DNA of 64,000 bases from Stomoxys calcitrans (Eukaryota > Arthropoda > Insecta > Diptera > Muscidae). The number at the start of each line of letters is the position of its first letter. Position 1 is the stretch's first letter. Below are positions 46,171 to 58,400 of this stretch, one piece after another. Location: contig NC_081553.1 in assembly GCF_963082655.1 (NCBI RefSeq), positions 207,146,435-207,210,434 of the forward strand. Reading direction: 5' to 3'. The translations under genes and the position numbers were made by a program. The notes under the pieces are model-generated. The model made no database searches. It was not told the DNA's origin and saw only the letters and a program-made list of their open reading frames with translations.

Positions 46171-47327
46171 TTCTTCCAAACAAAATGTTTAAAATGAGTC
46201 CACGCTTTGGTATAGCCTCTATATAATATAGTCAAAATTTGTTAATGATTTTTTTATTAAATTTTCCATACAAATTTGCCATAATTTTGCTTTTCGGATT
46301 CTCAGAGGGTAATTGGTCTCAATATTTTATATTAAATAGTGCAGAAAATTATCACCTCATAAGTTGCAGATACAATAAGTGCCCCCATACTAGAGTGCCG
46401 TTTATAATAAACATTCAATTCAAATGGCATTCATCTTAGAGGTTGGGGTTTTTGCTATTTGTTCTCAATCTCAAAGTAATAGTGGCCATTTGTTTAGTTT
46501 ACTACTTTTGGTCTTTAAAAGTCTACAAGGCTTAAGGTCTGTGATGGTGTGTTTTTAACATTCAAGGCATTTAAAGTTTTGGCCAATTGCAGACATACCA
46601 CCCATAATAAAAAATTTAATACATCATTAGTTTCAGTTACTAAATATGGATGGCAATCGTCGTCGTCGTCGTCGTCTTCGTCTCTGACTGTTTTTGATAA
46701 ATTTTTGTTTTGCTTTGCTTTTCCACACCATGATCAACGCGTAAAATTCTTTGACTAGCTATGTACCGATGCTGTGTTGTTTTGAGTTGAGTTGCTTCTA
46801 TTGAGTGCTTCCAAAAGTCTTTGGTGCGTTTGTTCGTTCGTTCAGTTTGGCTAGTGTTATTTTTGCTAAATTTCTAAGGTCAGTTTCTTGTAGCTGGTTT
46901 ACTTTGAACCCAATACAGATTTCGTTTGGCTAAGCATCAGAGAATGTATTCTCAACGTTGTCAAATCTAATGGTGATGGCAAGCTGATTGAAGCTGTCTA
47001 ACCCAACAACAGTCAGTACTGGCCAAGAGTTGTATACAATTTACATGGGTTGTAATAGAAATACAGCAAAGCAATATTTAAGGTTTATTATCAAGATTTG
47101 TTGTGGACTTTGAACAGGAAATACACTGGTTTCCAACTGTGACAGACACTCTTTCTAGGTTAGTTGCAAAGCATCAAGAGATTAATGCGTCCGTTAGGAA
47201 AGATTAAAAAAAGTAAATGAACACATATGCATGTATTAAACCATGCAAAATTTTTTTCAATTGGTTCATTTATATGTCCACCTATACCATACATAGAGTA
47301 TGGAGTAAAACTAAGCTCGTTAATCCA
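46171..47327. other. Spacer with (CGT)n
   Basis: A short (TCG)n run lies at about 46656-46682. No gene recognised. Confidence 0.45.
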
Positions 47328-47570
47328 TGGAGGCCACCGTAGTGCAGAGGTTTGCATGTCCCCTTATGACGTACTGTACCATTTGGTATGGCAGCCTTGT
47401 AAAAACTTCTACACAAAGAGATGTCGCCCTACGGCGCGCCATTTGGACTCGGGTATAAAAAGGAGGCCTCTTATCATTGAATTCAAGCTTGAATCGGACA
47501 GCCCTCATTGATATGTGAGTGCTGTTCTTTAATGGAATGTTTTGAGGCAAATTTACATTTGCGTTACTCC
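47328..47570 (+). repeat. tRNA-headed SINE, head partly deleted
   Basis: Starts GAGGCCACCGTAGTGCAGAG and passes directly into the body (CCATTTGGTATGGCAGCC), with the box B part missing, to the ACATTTGCG end. Confidence 0.75.
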
Positions 47571-47706
47571 ATTGGCTGCAACTAAAATATGGATTTTTTA
47601 CCCTATACGTTTATTTGGTCAGATATTTGTTCAATACGGAGTATACAAACTAGGTTCATAACCTTTGGTAAGTCTACGCACTATTTGAATGCAGCTGTGT
47701 TATCAC

Positions 47707-48106
47707 TAGAGCTGGCGAAATATCGATGGCACTATCGATATTTCATTGTTTGACTGAATATCGATTGATATTTTTCCGATGGATACTATCGCAAAAGCTA
47801 AATAATAAGCAAATCGACACTGAATGTATCCTTTAAGAAGAAGACATTGCATTGCGCCTATAGAGGGCGCAATTTTCATCCGATTTCATTTCTCTTATGA
47901 CCTCAAACTGACTTTATTAACCTTGGTTTTATTTGGTCTGTGCATTGATATTGCTTCTATATAAATCGATCTCCTGATTTTTACTTCTCATTAAAGTTTC
48001 AAATATAGGTGATGGAAAATTAACGAATGTATCGATACTAACGATATTTATTGTTAAAACTATCGAAAATATCGTATGTTGCGTTTATCGATAGTTTGCT
48101 CATCTA
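47707..48106. mobile_element. hAT-like MITE, third copy, right end damaged
   Basis: TAGAGCTGGCGAAATATCGA at the left; the right end TAGTTTGCTCATCTA has lost part of the terminal repeat. No matching 8-bp flanks, so the right junction is rearranged. Confidence 0.8.
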
Positions 48107-48545
48107 GGAGCTTCGGCGCGGGTCCACAGTTTGCGGAGAGTGGAATGTTCCATACGGAATAGCTGCAACTGCAGCTGCGCACAATAAGAGGTATCGAATG
48201 GAGAGTTTTAGTCAGAGGCCGGGTGGCACCAGCTCTTGCTTAAATACTGAGTTCCTATGATGATCTATATGACAAGGCGAGCTACTGGTGCCTTTTACTA
48301 ACCAATGGCCATAATGGTTCCATGGCGATCGGTCCTATGGATCGGAACAAGCCTGCTTCCCTATAAGAACTTGACAGGGATCGCTACCAATACATACAGA
48401 TTTGGCTACAACATTATCGAGACTATAATACGGATCGTATACCTGACGACACTGGGGGCACTGCTGCCGGCGCCACGGTCTTGGATTGGCGGAACTGTGC
48501 TATTGTCATCTGTTAGTTTATATTGTTGTTGTTGTAGCAATGTGT
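48107..48545 (+). repeat. Repeat 'B' joined to a non-LTR RNase H-region scrap
   Basis: 48107-48400 carries the repeat 'B' blocks (CTGCGCACAATAAGAGG, CACCAGCTCTTGCTTAAAT, CCATGGCGATCGGTCC). 48420-48515 (CTTGGATTGGCGGAACTGTG, TATTGTCATCTG) matches the segment just before RNase H at 49208-49735, on the opposite strand. Confidence 0.55.
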
Positions 48546-49207
48546 TATACACCTAGACGGCAGCCATTGCCGATGAACGACTTCATCCCAATCCGGAACT
48601 TCCAACCGGCTGCCATGGGATGGATCTGATAGTTTATGCTACATATATGTATCAAAGCTAGAGGACTGTGTTGGTATGGGTCTAAATTGAAGACCCAAGG
48701 TCTAAGATATGTTTTCGTCTGGTTGATCATATCATATCATCCGAGTCACGCAATGCCTGAAGTAGTATGGTGTTTACGCGATGATGTCGAGGGCGAAAAT
48801 CATTACGAAAAGTAAACAGGCCATCATAGATATAACAACCAGAACGACCAAGGCACGAACAGTATTGAAGTTTAAGAAACAGATTAACGCCTTCTCTGGG
48901 ACCCGCTGTGCTACAAAGGATTAATGGTGCACAAAAGGGTGACGATTTGGCAGCAGCGACCAGAGGACTAACGTCAGTAATCTTGGTTAATGCGATCAAT
49001 TTTGGTAACCTAGTCGGAGTTAATTGCGAAGACGTCGAAAGCCTATAAAGCACTGTGGAAGTGAAACATTCGGTAGTAGGACGATGAAAATTACTGAGTG
49101 GAAGTATCAAGGATGTCAGTACGGATTTCGATATTATTACGCACTTATGCAGATTATTTCGACAAATGACGGCGTGCAGAGCATGTGGGGAAGATGATGA
49201 TCTAAAG

Positions 49208-49735
49208 TCAGTTGCCAGAGATGTTCACACTTGAAGTCCTCGCGTTAGCGCAACACCACTTCACGCATTCCGTGATCGCCCGGATCTCCACCTGCAGGAC
49301 CGTATTATGGTCAGGCAGTCTAAAACAGATCTCAGTCCCTGGGTTCTCAATGTAAACCAACAGGCCCACTCTGTTCTCTAGCTTTGATCCATCCGTGTAA
49401 CATAATCTTCCAGATGACAATACTAGGGTTCCGTCAATCCAAGACTGTGCCGATGGTAACAGTGCCTCGCACTCTACTTCAATGTTCATCTCAGGTATCC
49501 GATCGCAAACCTCTTCTCTTCCTTGCAGGTTTCCTATCGTCGCTTCGATTATACCGCGATGGTATGAGCTGCTCCCATCCTCAATCCATTCTCCCATCGC
49601 CTTAAGTCTCATAGCCGCAGTGGCTGCCTCACACTTAATGCAAGAATTAACTGAACGCGATTTTGTTGCACGCCAAAACGGATGTGAAACATGACAACCT
49701 GTCTGAAGACGAGGTGTTGTTGTTGTCGTAGCCAC
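49208..49735 (-). pseudogene. Non-LTR retrotransposon RNase H region (LOA/Lian-like)
   Basis: The frame reads LCYTDGSKLENRVGLLVY, FRLPDHNTVLQVEIRAIT and ECVKWC, the RNase H domain of non-LTR elements (catalytic D in TDGS, E in VEIRA). It is preceded by the linker AATAAMRLKAMGEW and SWIDGTLVLSS. The C-terminal RNase H part and zinc-binding tail are not continuous. Confidence 0.75.
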
Positions 49736-49779
49736 ATTTTCATGTGAAGAGGCTCACTTTCAAATTTTCTGCTGCGTCG

Positions 49780-49935
49780 ACAAGCAAAACATGCGTTATT
49801 CGAGTCCTCACGAACACCTCCAGAAAAATATTTGCGACGCCATTGCCAACATAGCGATTGATATGCTGCAAAGAGTAAACACGAAATACAAAAATCGAAT
49901 TAATCAGCAATGGGGGTCGCCTTTTAACCCACATA
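49780..49935 (+). pseudogene. Mariner-type transposase C-terminal fragment
   Basis: HEHLQKNICDAIANIAIDML then QRVNTKYKNRINQ resembles the C-terminal end of mariner/DDE transposases, where a helix bundle precedes a C..GGH tail. Only about 50 codons. Confidence 0.4.
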
Positions 49936-50044
49936 ATTTTCCAGACGACATGAAAAAAAAATTGGGAAATTGTATCCTCAATTAAAAAAAGAATTAAAAC
50001 AACTGAAGTACTTTTGTTTTTATTGACCTTTCAAATATGTAAGT

Positions 50045-50180
50045 TTCTCTGGCGCTCTCTGTAGCCCGCAAATATAACCTATATTAGGAGGAGATAACCC
50101 CTACTGAAAAATTTTCTTGATATTCTCGCCAGTATTCGGACAGGCGAACATTGTAACCTCTGCGCTACAGTGGCCGAGGG
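50045..50180 (-). repeat. tRNA-headed SINE, head plus short body
   Basis: GGAGGAGATAACCCCTACTG, then the reverse tRNA-like head ending CCTCTGCGCTACAGTGGCC. Confidence 0.7.
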
Positions 50181-51689
50181 ATTATTAGAACTGGAGATTT
50201 TGCCGGCAGCTGTTAATGATTCCAATCCTCAACTATCCCAAAATTCCTAAATCGGTCATCGAAAATAATCTACTTATCGACAAAAAAAGTTCTCACTTAA
50301 CAACCTTGTTTATCGATAACAAATATAAGCCAATAATAACTGTTCTTCTTGAAGAACTTTCATAACTGACACTATCAAAGAGCTACATCTTGTTGTTGCC
50401 CACAAAACTAACCGTTATTACAACTAAAAGGCCAAATGAGAGCAATCAACTGTAGATAATTTCCTGCTCAAATATGTATTTCATTAGGCCAAATAATTTT
50501 TATTCAACAAACATTTGATTTGTATTCTGTTTTTATTATACATATGTATGTAAATACACCTCGCCTTCAAGAAGGTCAGAGCACTCAAATATGTGTTCAG
50601 ATTTTTTTTTCCATAATTATTACTCTTCAATTAGAGAAAATCACGATGTCCTATTATTGTTATCGCCAGATAATTAAAACGAGCTGTAGATAATAATTTT
50701 GGGTGTAAGGGGCATTTATGGCATTGTAAAAATGACAAAATGAACGATAAGAAGTTTGGTTGAAACGCACTTAATAAGTGTTTCCACAACATACTCGTAC
50801 GTACATATATAAAATACATTGTCTTAAGGTGAATAATGAACAACCATAAAGTTTTCTCATATGGTTCAAAACAAAGGAAAAGTTAACAAAAGAAAATTTA
50901 TGAAACGCAGCAAACAAAGAAAAATGATCTTCACCCCAGCAGGCAAAAAAATTAAGTAAAGATTAAGTAAAGAAAAATATTTCATTTTTTTTTTTTCAAA
51001 AAAAGTAATTTCAGTTAATCGCTCAAAAAGCCAATGGCGGCCTTGTAAACTGATCGTGACATTATGGCATTTGCATTAAAGGTACATGAGGGTGCAATGG
51101 TGCCATAGCACCGACGTTCCGGAAGATAGCATTCATTTATTCTGCCTATATCCAGCTTTATGTCGTAGTAGAAATAGGTTAATTGGATCTTTCTTCTTCT
51201 AGGCACTAAAGGAGCTAAGAGGGGTAAGTTCAACCAGACTCAAGAACTTCATGCTGGCATCCAAATGGTATGAGGTGCGTTGACGGACCGTCTTAAGTAA
51301 AGGAGATGGAAGAGAAGATTGAGGTATCACAAAGGGCCACCTAGGGCCCCAGCGGGTATTAAAACAATATTTTGGTATCATTCTCTGCAACCTATGCTAA
51401 CCTAACATACATGAGGGTAGAAAACGAACCTAGAAATCAAATTTTGGGGCCAAGTTTGCAGTGTAACTCCATTAACAGTAGAGAAACACACATATTCATG
51501 TTGTCTAAGCAGTATCTCCTGGGTCGTTATCCCAACTGGATCGTTATCACAGGTTGGAACTTTGAGTTCCGATCTAGGAAATGTTCATTGTTATCATGAA
51601 AAGCTCAGCTGCGGAGACTTAGGACGCGGATAGTGGAATGATCGTAACATATATGGACCAGTTTGCGTTAATGGAGAATATAGGCGACG
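50181..51689. other. Spacer
   Basis: No gene recognised. A 72-codon minus frame at 51015-51233 has no family that I know. A scrap of repeat 'B' (GCGGATAGTGGAATGATCG) is at about 51636. Confidence 0.4.
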
Positions 51690-52011
51690 TATGAACTACG
51701 AGCTGTATGACAATGATAGCATAGTTACACGCATCAAAATACAACGGCTGCGATGGCAAGGTCATGTTGTCAGAATCGATGAAGAAGCTCCAGCAAAGAA
51801 GTCTTTTGAAGGCAAAGATGGTGGTACACGCAAACCGGGAGGACCAAAAGCCCGATGGAAAGATCAAGTGGTGGGAGACAACTCGAAACTTGGTGTCAGA
51901 GATTTTAGACTGAGCGCAGAAGATCGAGACCCTTGGAACGCTATTCTACTTTCACCTAGTGAAACAAATGTTCTGTCAAAGCCAATTAAAATATATAAAA
52001 TAAAAAAATAA
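51690..52011 (+). pseudogene. RTE/craft-like non-LTR retrotransposon C-terminal fragment
   Basis: MNYELYDNDSIVTRIKIQRL, RWQGHVVRIDEEAPAKK, GGTRKPGGPKARWKDQV and LGVRDFRLSAEDRDPW follow the conserved C-terminal tail of RTE-like elements (YELY..DI..I...RLRW.GHV.R). It ends in a A-rich 3' tail. The upstream polymerase is absent, so it is a 5'-truncated insertion. A shorter sister lies at 273-375. Confidence 0.8.
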
Positions 52012-52014
52012 AAC

Positions 52015-52260
52015 AGAATCATCCATGAACTGAGTAACTGCAGTCGCCGACAATCAGCTGTATAAAGTATAGTTTCAGTGATAGGGCGGGCGGCAATGGC
52101 TCTTGCTTAAATACTGATTGCATATGATGCTCAACTCAAGAAGGCAAGTTATAGGCGTCGTTGATCGCTTCCTCCACCTGCAAATAGATGGCGCTCAAAG
52201 TGTAATGCTCACAGTTATATCGTGCCGGGCTTTGGTTTGTTGTTGCTGTGGTATGGGCTT
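52015..52260 (+). repeat. Interspersed repeat 'B', forward copy
   Basis: AACTGCAGTCGCCGACAATC, GGCAATGGCTCTTGCTTAA and GCGTCGTTGATCGC match other copies. Confidence 0.55.
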
Positions 52261-53316
52261 AATTTGTCTAAACGAGTCAGTCAGTCAAATGACAGCCGTT
52301 GCAAACATAAAATATATTTATTTATATACCTTACAGGGCATTGATATTAGTTTTTGGCCTACTGATCCTACGTTATAGATTCGTTTTGCCTAAATTGTTA
52401 CACATGTATTTTAAATGTCATGTCGTGATCTATGATTTATTTGATGGTTTCAGATAGTCATGCTTCAACATACTACATTATTTCCTTAGGGGGCCAGGCC
52501 TTTTGGAATGAATGCATGTATGTTATCAATAAACATTTATAAACGTTATCAAAAATACATAAATACGTATACAAAATTGTCTATCGTCTTCGAAACTAAA
52601 ACATTAATGCATAATTTGATAAGGAACTAAGAAACAATTTTCGAAGAGAATAACGATGAGTGCTGCTTGTTGGTTTAGTAGCAAAATGCACTATATAAAA
52701 AAAGGTAAATAGCAGACCATTGTTTGTGGTATTGTGGTTTTACTTCCTTCTTGAATGGCGGCGGCTGGCGGTGATGCCAAAATCCATACATATGAACGCA
52801 AATGATAACCAGATAGCAATGTCTTGACTTATCGATTAATCGCCAAAACAATAACAACACTCAGAATGACATTTATCGCCGTTTTGTTTTTCTTAACACA
52901 TCACTGTGAGAGGAAAGAGTGCGAAGCAATGGGGTTGCCAGCAAAAGGGTGGTGTGGGTGTATTGGTATCAGATGATGTGTACAAAGAAGGAATGCATTC
53001 TTTTTTTCTTATTGTTTCCATTTAAAAAATCAGAACGCATTTCCTGAATAATTACCACACCATACCATTGTAATGAAAATATAGGTATGTATGTATATAT
53101 GCAAACACACATACTATATATGTACATATTACACACAACAGTCTTCCATACAAAAATAAGAAGTTTGTATGGGCGAGCTTATGAGTGTGTGTGTGGCGAA
53201 CCAATGCCTGTCAGATGAGGGAAAATGGACAAATTCTTTGTTCTTCAGTCTTCTGATGCCATAACAAAAAGATTAAGATAATTGTTTTTTTTTTTTGCCT
53301 GATATTGTTTACTCAC
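52261..53316. other. Fem-1: 5' end of Fem-1 intron 1
   Basis: No element recognised. AT-rich with short CA/TA runs around 53090-53130. Confidence 0.5.
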
Positions 53317-53376
53317 CTTCAGCAGATTTAAATTATTTTCCCTGGCTGCATTAAATACTATACAAGCAAGATCCAT
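53317..53376 (-). CDS. Fem-1: Fem-1 exon 1 (start codon, 20 residues)
   Basis: ATG at 53376 gives MDLACIVFNAARENNL and ends ...LLK at a GTGAGT donor (53311-53316), phase 0. The MDL...V.NAAR..(K/N)L.LL start is diagnostic of FEM1A/C-type proteins. Joining to exon 2 yields LLK-SALNGRS, the expected continuation of ankyrin repeat 1. The exon has the same strand as exons 2 and 3, with no other candidate exon nearer. Missing it would leave the protein starting at an internal Met. Confidence 0.88.
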
Positions 53377-55479
53377 GACAAAATTCTGGAATATCTTCTT
53401 TTTTTCTTAATTACGTTTGTACCGTCGTTGCGTTGTAGCCGTCGTCGTTTATGTAGTTATGTAGGTTTCGTTTATTTCTCGGCACGGCGTATATATGTAT
53501 GTGATTAGGTAGGCAGACGAATTTTTGTTCTGTGTTTGTATGATTTTAGCACTGGTCAATAGGATTTTTTTTTTGTTTTCTGCTTTCTTAAAATTTTATT
53601 AGTTTATATTACTTTGTCGTTGTTACTTAAAACTTGTAGATGCACCCAACCAACCCACCGTTATTAAGAACTTCGCAGTATATATGTATATTTACTAATA
53701 AGTATATATTTTACCAGCACACAACAATAAATTTTCTTGGTATCTTTTGCTTGTGCCTGCTTCTTGTTATTATGTTGCTTTTTTACTTCTTTTTTAATTC
53801 CTTTTCATCATTCCATTTCAGCGAATAAACAGGAAGACAACAATTTTCTGATTTTTCGCGTTTTATTATGATTTCTTCGGTGTAGCGTGTGTGTGTGTGA
53901 ATACTTATTTTTCTAATTTGATCTGAAATGCCCGATGTTTGCTATTTTTGTTATAGTGGTTGGTTAAGCCCTTTCGCATATATTATTTTTTATTCTTTCT
54001 GCTAGACACACAATTTAAACGTCGTCACCACCAGATAGCAACAAAAACAAAAAACATTTATTGTAAAATTTTCTTTTTTGTTTGTATTTATTTTCCTTTC
54101 AGTATGCCAAGATATTTTGAGATTTTTGCATGCAGAGGCAAAGAGTGAATCACACTATCACTGAATCACGAACTTTTTCAACGCTGTATCTCATGTCAAC
54201 TGAGCGGACTAAATTATTTAATTAATTTTTGGTTTCTTTCTGTTCTTCATCAATTGACAGCTGACAACCAGATTGCAGTTAGTTGTGTACGTATCGCATA
54301 GGTATGCTAAAGATCAGCTGATTTCCGGAATACGGAAATGTTGACGGATTAGTTGGTTAGTCGATCGTGTTTTTATTAACGTAATGAATGCCGATGATAA
54401 TAATGGGCAGTTCGCACAATGGAAATAGTTGGAGAGTTGGTCAAATCTATCGAACACACAATTCATGAACGACGTGCTAACACACAAGAGAGACTCTGCA
54501 TTCAATATCGTTGAATGTCTGTAAAAGAATTGCAGTTACTACGGTGTATTTCACTATCCGTAACCTAAAAATGCTCCCGGTAGCTAAAAAATTAGCTTGT
54601 CATGATAACGATGAACACCACACAGGTCGGAGCTCAAACTTCAACCTCCTGTGTGGTGCTCATCTGTCCCGGGATGCAAATATTTTTGAATGGCTGCTGT
54701 AAAAATACCCTATGCGTTGTAACATATGTGTGTCATCGCATTTCATGGATCCTTGTCTCCTGAAAGAAGAGGTCAACATGCAAACAGAGGACACAGATTT
54801 ACATCCAGATAGCTGTTGATCTAATCTCAGATGCAGATGTTGGGTTCACATCGGCACTGCATAGTATATGGGCAAGCGACTTGAGACCTTGTTTCTATAA
54901 AGACTTGAATGTACAACCAATGCTAGTCACACATTCAGCTACCGAAGTATTTCCGCTTCCCTTTTAATGAGCAATATAGTTGTAGATTAGGCGACTTATT
55001 TATATATCTTCACGCTCTATTGAAAATACCAAATTGTGCTTTTGTGTGTATTATCAAACACCAACAAATTGAAATAGAGGCAGCCGAACGAAGCTGTTTT
55101 TACTGGGCGTGTGCTTCTATTCATTTTCCCAATGTACATGCTGCCCATCTAAGCTCTAGATCATGTTGATTGGGATGGTTTCTGCGATAATAACCCATAA
55201 GATGCTGCTGAGACATCACGTAGTTGTGCCTTTTCCTCATGGGGTTGTCTATATGGAAACTGAGAAGACAACCTTTCGCAGTACGTATTTTGACAGATCT
55301 AAATGTGACCCGAGCTTTGGTCACGTCTTTCGCTGTTTCGCCAACTCACAATCTTTATGCTTTAGCCATGAATTGGTGTAACAAAATAAGTATTACGTCT
55401 AAAGATATCGTATATTTATATTCATTTACAATATATAGTTTAAGCACTATACAAATTAAGCTTACAAAATAAAAATAAA
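53377..55479. promoter_or_regulatory. Fem-1 5' region and Rrp5 3' flank
   Basis: About 2.1 kb between the Fem-1 start codon and the Rrp5 stop codon, both genes on the minus strand. It must hold the Fem-1 5' UTR and promoter and the Rrp5 3' UTR. I cannot fix a transcription start. Frames of 60-80 codons here match nothing I know. A strong hairpin lies at 54610-54664. Confidence 0.5.
54610..54664. repeat. 17-bp inverted repeat with 21-base loop
   Basis: GATGAACACCACACAGG (54610-54626) pairs with CCTGTGTGGTGCTCATC (54648-54664) with one mismatch (a G-T wobble on one strand). Confidence 0.85.
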
Positions 55480-58400
55480 TCAAAGATGTTCATTCTTTTT
55501 GACATAATCTATGGCCAGTTGTTTTACGCGTTGCACCAGAGTATCGTTACCAAAACGTTCTTCAAATTCTAAATATTTCTTGAATATCGTTCGCATTTTA
55601 CGCAAAGGAATTTTTTGTACCACAGCACGTTCCAGAATGTTTCTGCCAAAGATTAGCATAGTAATTGCAACATATATTTAGCAACAAATTAATTAATACT
55701 TACCTAGCGGACTCCACTAAATCTGCTTTAACCAGCATATCCACATATTGACACCAAACATCAACGCGTTTTGGATACGAAGTGACTACTTGATCCAAAA
55801 GCGTTTGTGCCATTTCGTTGTTTTCAAATTTATGATTTAGGTTGGCAAACATTACAATGGTATTGACATCTAAAACAAACCAAAAAATTACTTTGGAACA
55901 ATTAAAAGTTTCAAAAAATTAGCTTACGATCTCTTTCGGGTAGGCACGTCAAAGCTCTGTGCAATAACTGTTGTGCTCTTTCCGGCATGTCTATTGTAAA
56001 GAAAGCATTTGCTGCTACTCTCCACATTTCCTGTTCCGTTTTGAATTTTTTAGTAATCACACCAATCATTTCGATTACTTCTTGATTCTTTTGAGCATCT
56101 GTCATAATTTCCACTGCTCTCAGGTAGACCTTCAAGGGATCATTGTACATAAGCGCCTCTTTGAGAATGTCATTGAAAGATTCTTTGCTGCCATAACGCA
56201 ATTCAAGATTCAGCATCGCTACCCATATATTTATCTGATCATCAGAATTTCTAAATGTTATGGTTTTAAGCGCACGTCTAGCTACAGCTCTTGCTTTATC
56301 TATCTCCGCTGACTGTAGATGATAGACCATGTAGTTAATCCAGTGTTTGCTGTTATTGGGATCTGAAAGCACCAATCTGTCGAATTGATCCACCGAATCG
56401 GGTAATTGGTTGGGATCTGCATACTTTTCCTCAATGGCTCTTAAACGGGCTTCTTCTTCCCTTTGTTGTTTGAATTTCTCTGCCGTGGTTAGTTTCTTTT
56501 TGGTTTTGCCATCGTTGGACTTTTTATTATCATCATCATCATTTTCGTCTTCATCCTCTTCCTCCGAAGATTCATCATTCTTAGATATATTTGATAAATC
56601 TGTGGTCCAAAAATTACTAACACCTGCCAGAGTCTTGGCAACTGGCTTGGATTTTGCGACCTTAGGATCACTTACTGTGGTCCCTGTTACAGTATCTACA
56701 ACTTTGGATGCGGCCTTTCTATCTGCAGTTTTGTCTTCATAAAAAAGTTGACTCTGATTGCTTTCATCTTTGATGGTTTGTTTAAGTTTCTTCGGGGGTT
56801 CCTGTTTCGAATCCGAGTCTTTGCGTTTTCTTTCAGTTTTGTTTTGTTTTTCTTTTTCCAATTTGGGTTTCTTGGCACTGGGACCCTCAGCGACTTGTGC
56901 TGTTTCTTTTTGCAATTTTCTCTTTTTCCCCACTTCCAACCATATTTTAAAGGTATCATCTAAAACTGCTATTGGTATGGTATCGTCAATAAATGTTAAT
57001 TTGCAAAAATTTCCTTCCTCTACAGCGTTGCTGGAGGTTTTTTCAAAATCGTTAAAGTGCAGCTGTGAGGGACAATAGACCAAAGGATTTTTACCCTTCT
57101 TAAGGGAACACACAAATATGCTTTCATTTTTGAACAAAACTTTGGCGTTTATGCCACCTTTGCCAACCAAGTTTTGAGGTATGCCCTTACCGGGTAGTAT
57201 GTGGTCAATATCACCTTGCCTATTGCTCAAAAGTAGCAAATTACTGCTGTAGTCTATCCATAAAATCACACAATCCTGACTGGTTTCGGGTTTAGGGCTT
57301 TTGGCCTTGCCCACCATGGTTGATTTAACTATACCAATAAGCTGAGTCTTCTGCAGGGTATACTCCCAATCACCTGTGGTTTCATTGACGCACTGAAATT
57401 TGGCCGTAACTTTGTCACCCACAGAATAACGGCCAATTGGATTTCCTTGTTTCTTTAAAGATTTTCTAATGGCATCCACTTCGTCTAGGTAACTGCAAAT
57501 GATACATGTTATTTCAGGCTTAAAATAATAAAAAAAAATTCACTTACTCTTTTACAAATTGCGATGTGGTGCTCATCTGGCCATCCCAAACATCGGTTAA
57601 TTGTGCCGAAACCGAAATTGTTTTTGTTGTATCCTCTTTGCCCAATACTTTGACAAACACAACTTGATCTTGAGTAAGGGAAACTTTTGAGGAGTTTGCT
57701 ACATCCATTAGCATCATATTTAAATGAACTTTAACGGTTTTGGTATAGCCTTTAATGGGAACCATAACTTCCACTACATCATCGGAGACATCTTTTACAT
57801 AGCCTTTAAGTATATCACCAACTTTTACCGATTTCCAATTAGGTGTAGCATTTTCGGTAAAATATGGGACGTCCCTTATGCTGAAAACATTATTTAGGGT
57901 ACTAACAGCCTTGGTTTGTTCACCGATTTGATACATTTGCAGTTTAGCAAGCAGCAAATCAACAAAGTTCGATAGCAGACGCAATGGAACCAGGCCTTTA
58001 AACTCAATTTCCTGTCCCTCTTCCAAACCATAAGAGACCTTCACTTCCAGACCCGACTCAAGTTTGTGTACAATAGATATGGGACAAATCTCGCCAAGTT
58101 TAAAAGTATTTTCCACTAAACCCAATATAAGTTGATCGTCTTGTTTGCTGGCCACACGAAACTGCAAAGTCTGCCCTTCTTCCATGTTTTCCAACTGGCC
58201 AGGGGAAGCATTTTGACGATAAAAAATTCCTTTGACGTCTCCAAAAAACTTCACCAAAGCAAAGCTGCTGCCACATTTTACCACTGTCCCAGTATAGTTG
58301 CCATTGACTTTGGCCTCATTCACACTGGTTAGTATAGAACAATTTTTGGCCAAATACTCTGGGCGATTGGTTAAATATACCATCTTACGTTCTGGTTTAA

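Larger units (their letters stand above)
2450..53316 (-). other. Fem-1: Fem-1 intron 1, about 50.9 kb, transposon-filled
   Basis: The donor GTGAGT (plus 53311-53316) follows exon 1 and the acceptor is at 2450-2451. Both junctions are phase 0, and the joined protein matches the FEM1 N-terminus through LLK/SALNGRS. No convincing host exon was found inside. The content is described in the repeat entries below. Confidence 0.85.

Noticed and set aside
51015..51233. 72-codon minus frame with two Cys
   Set aside because: No recognisable family; its RSVYKAAI-like end may be repeat-derived. Left as spacer.
56410..57078. Plus-strand open frames over 100 codons
   Set aside because: Antisense shadows of the charged linker in Rrp5 exon 4.
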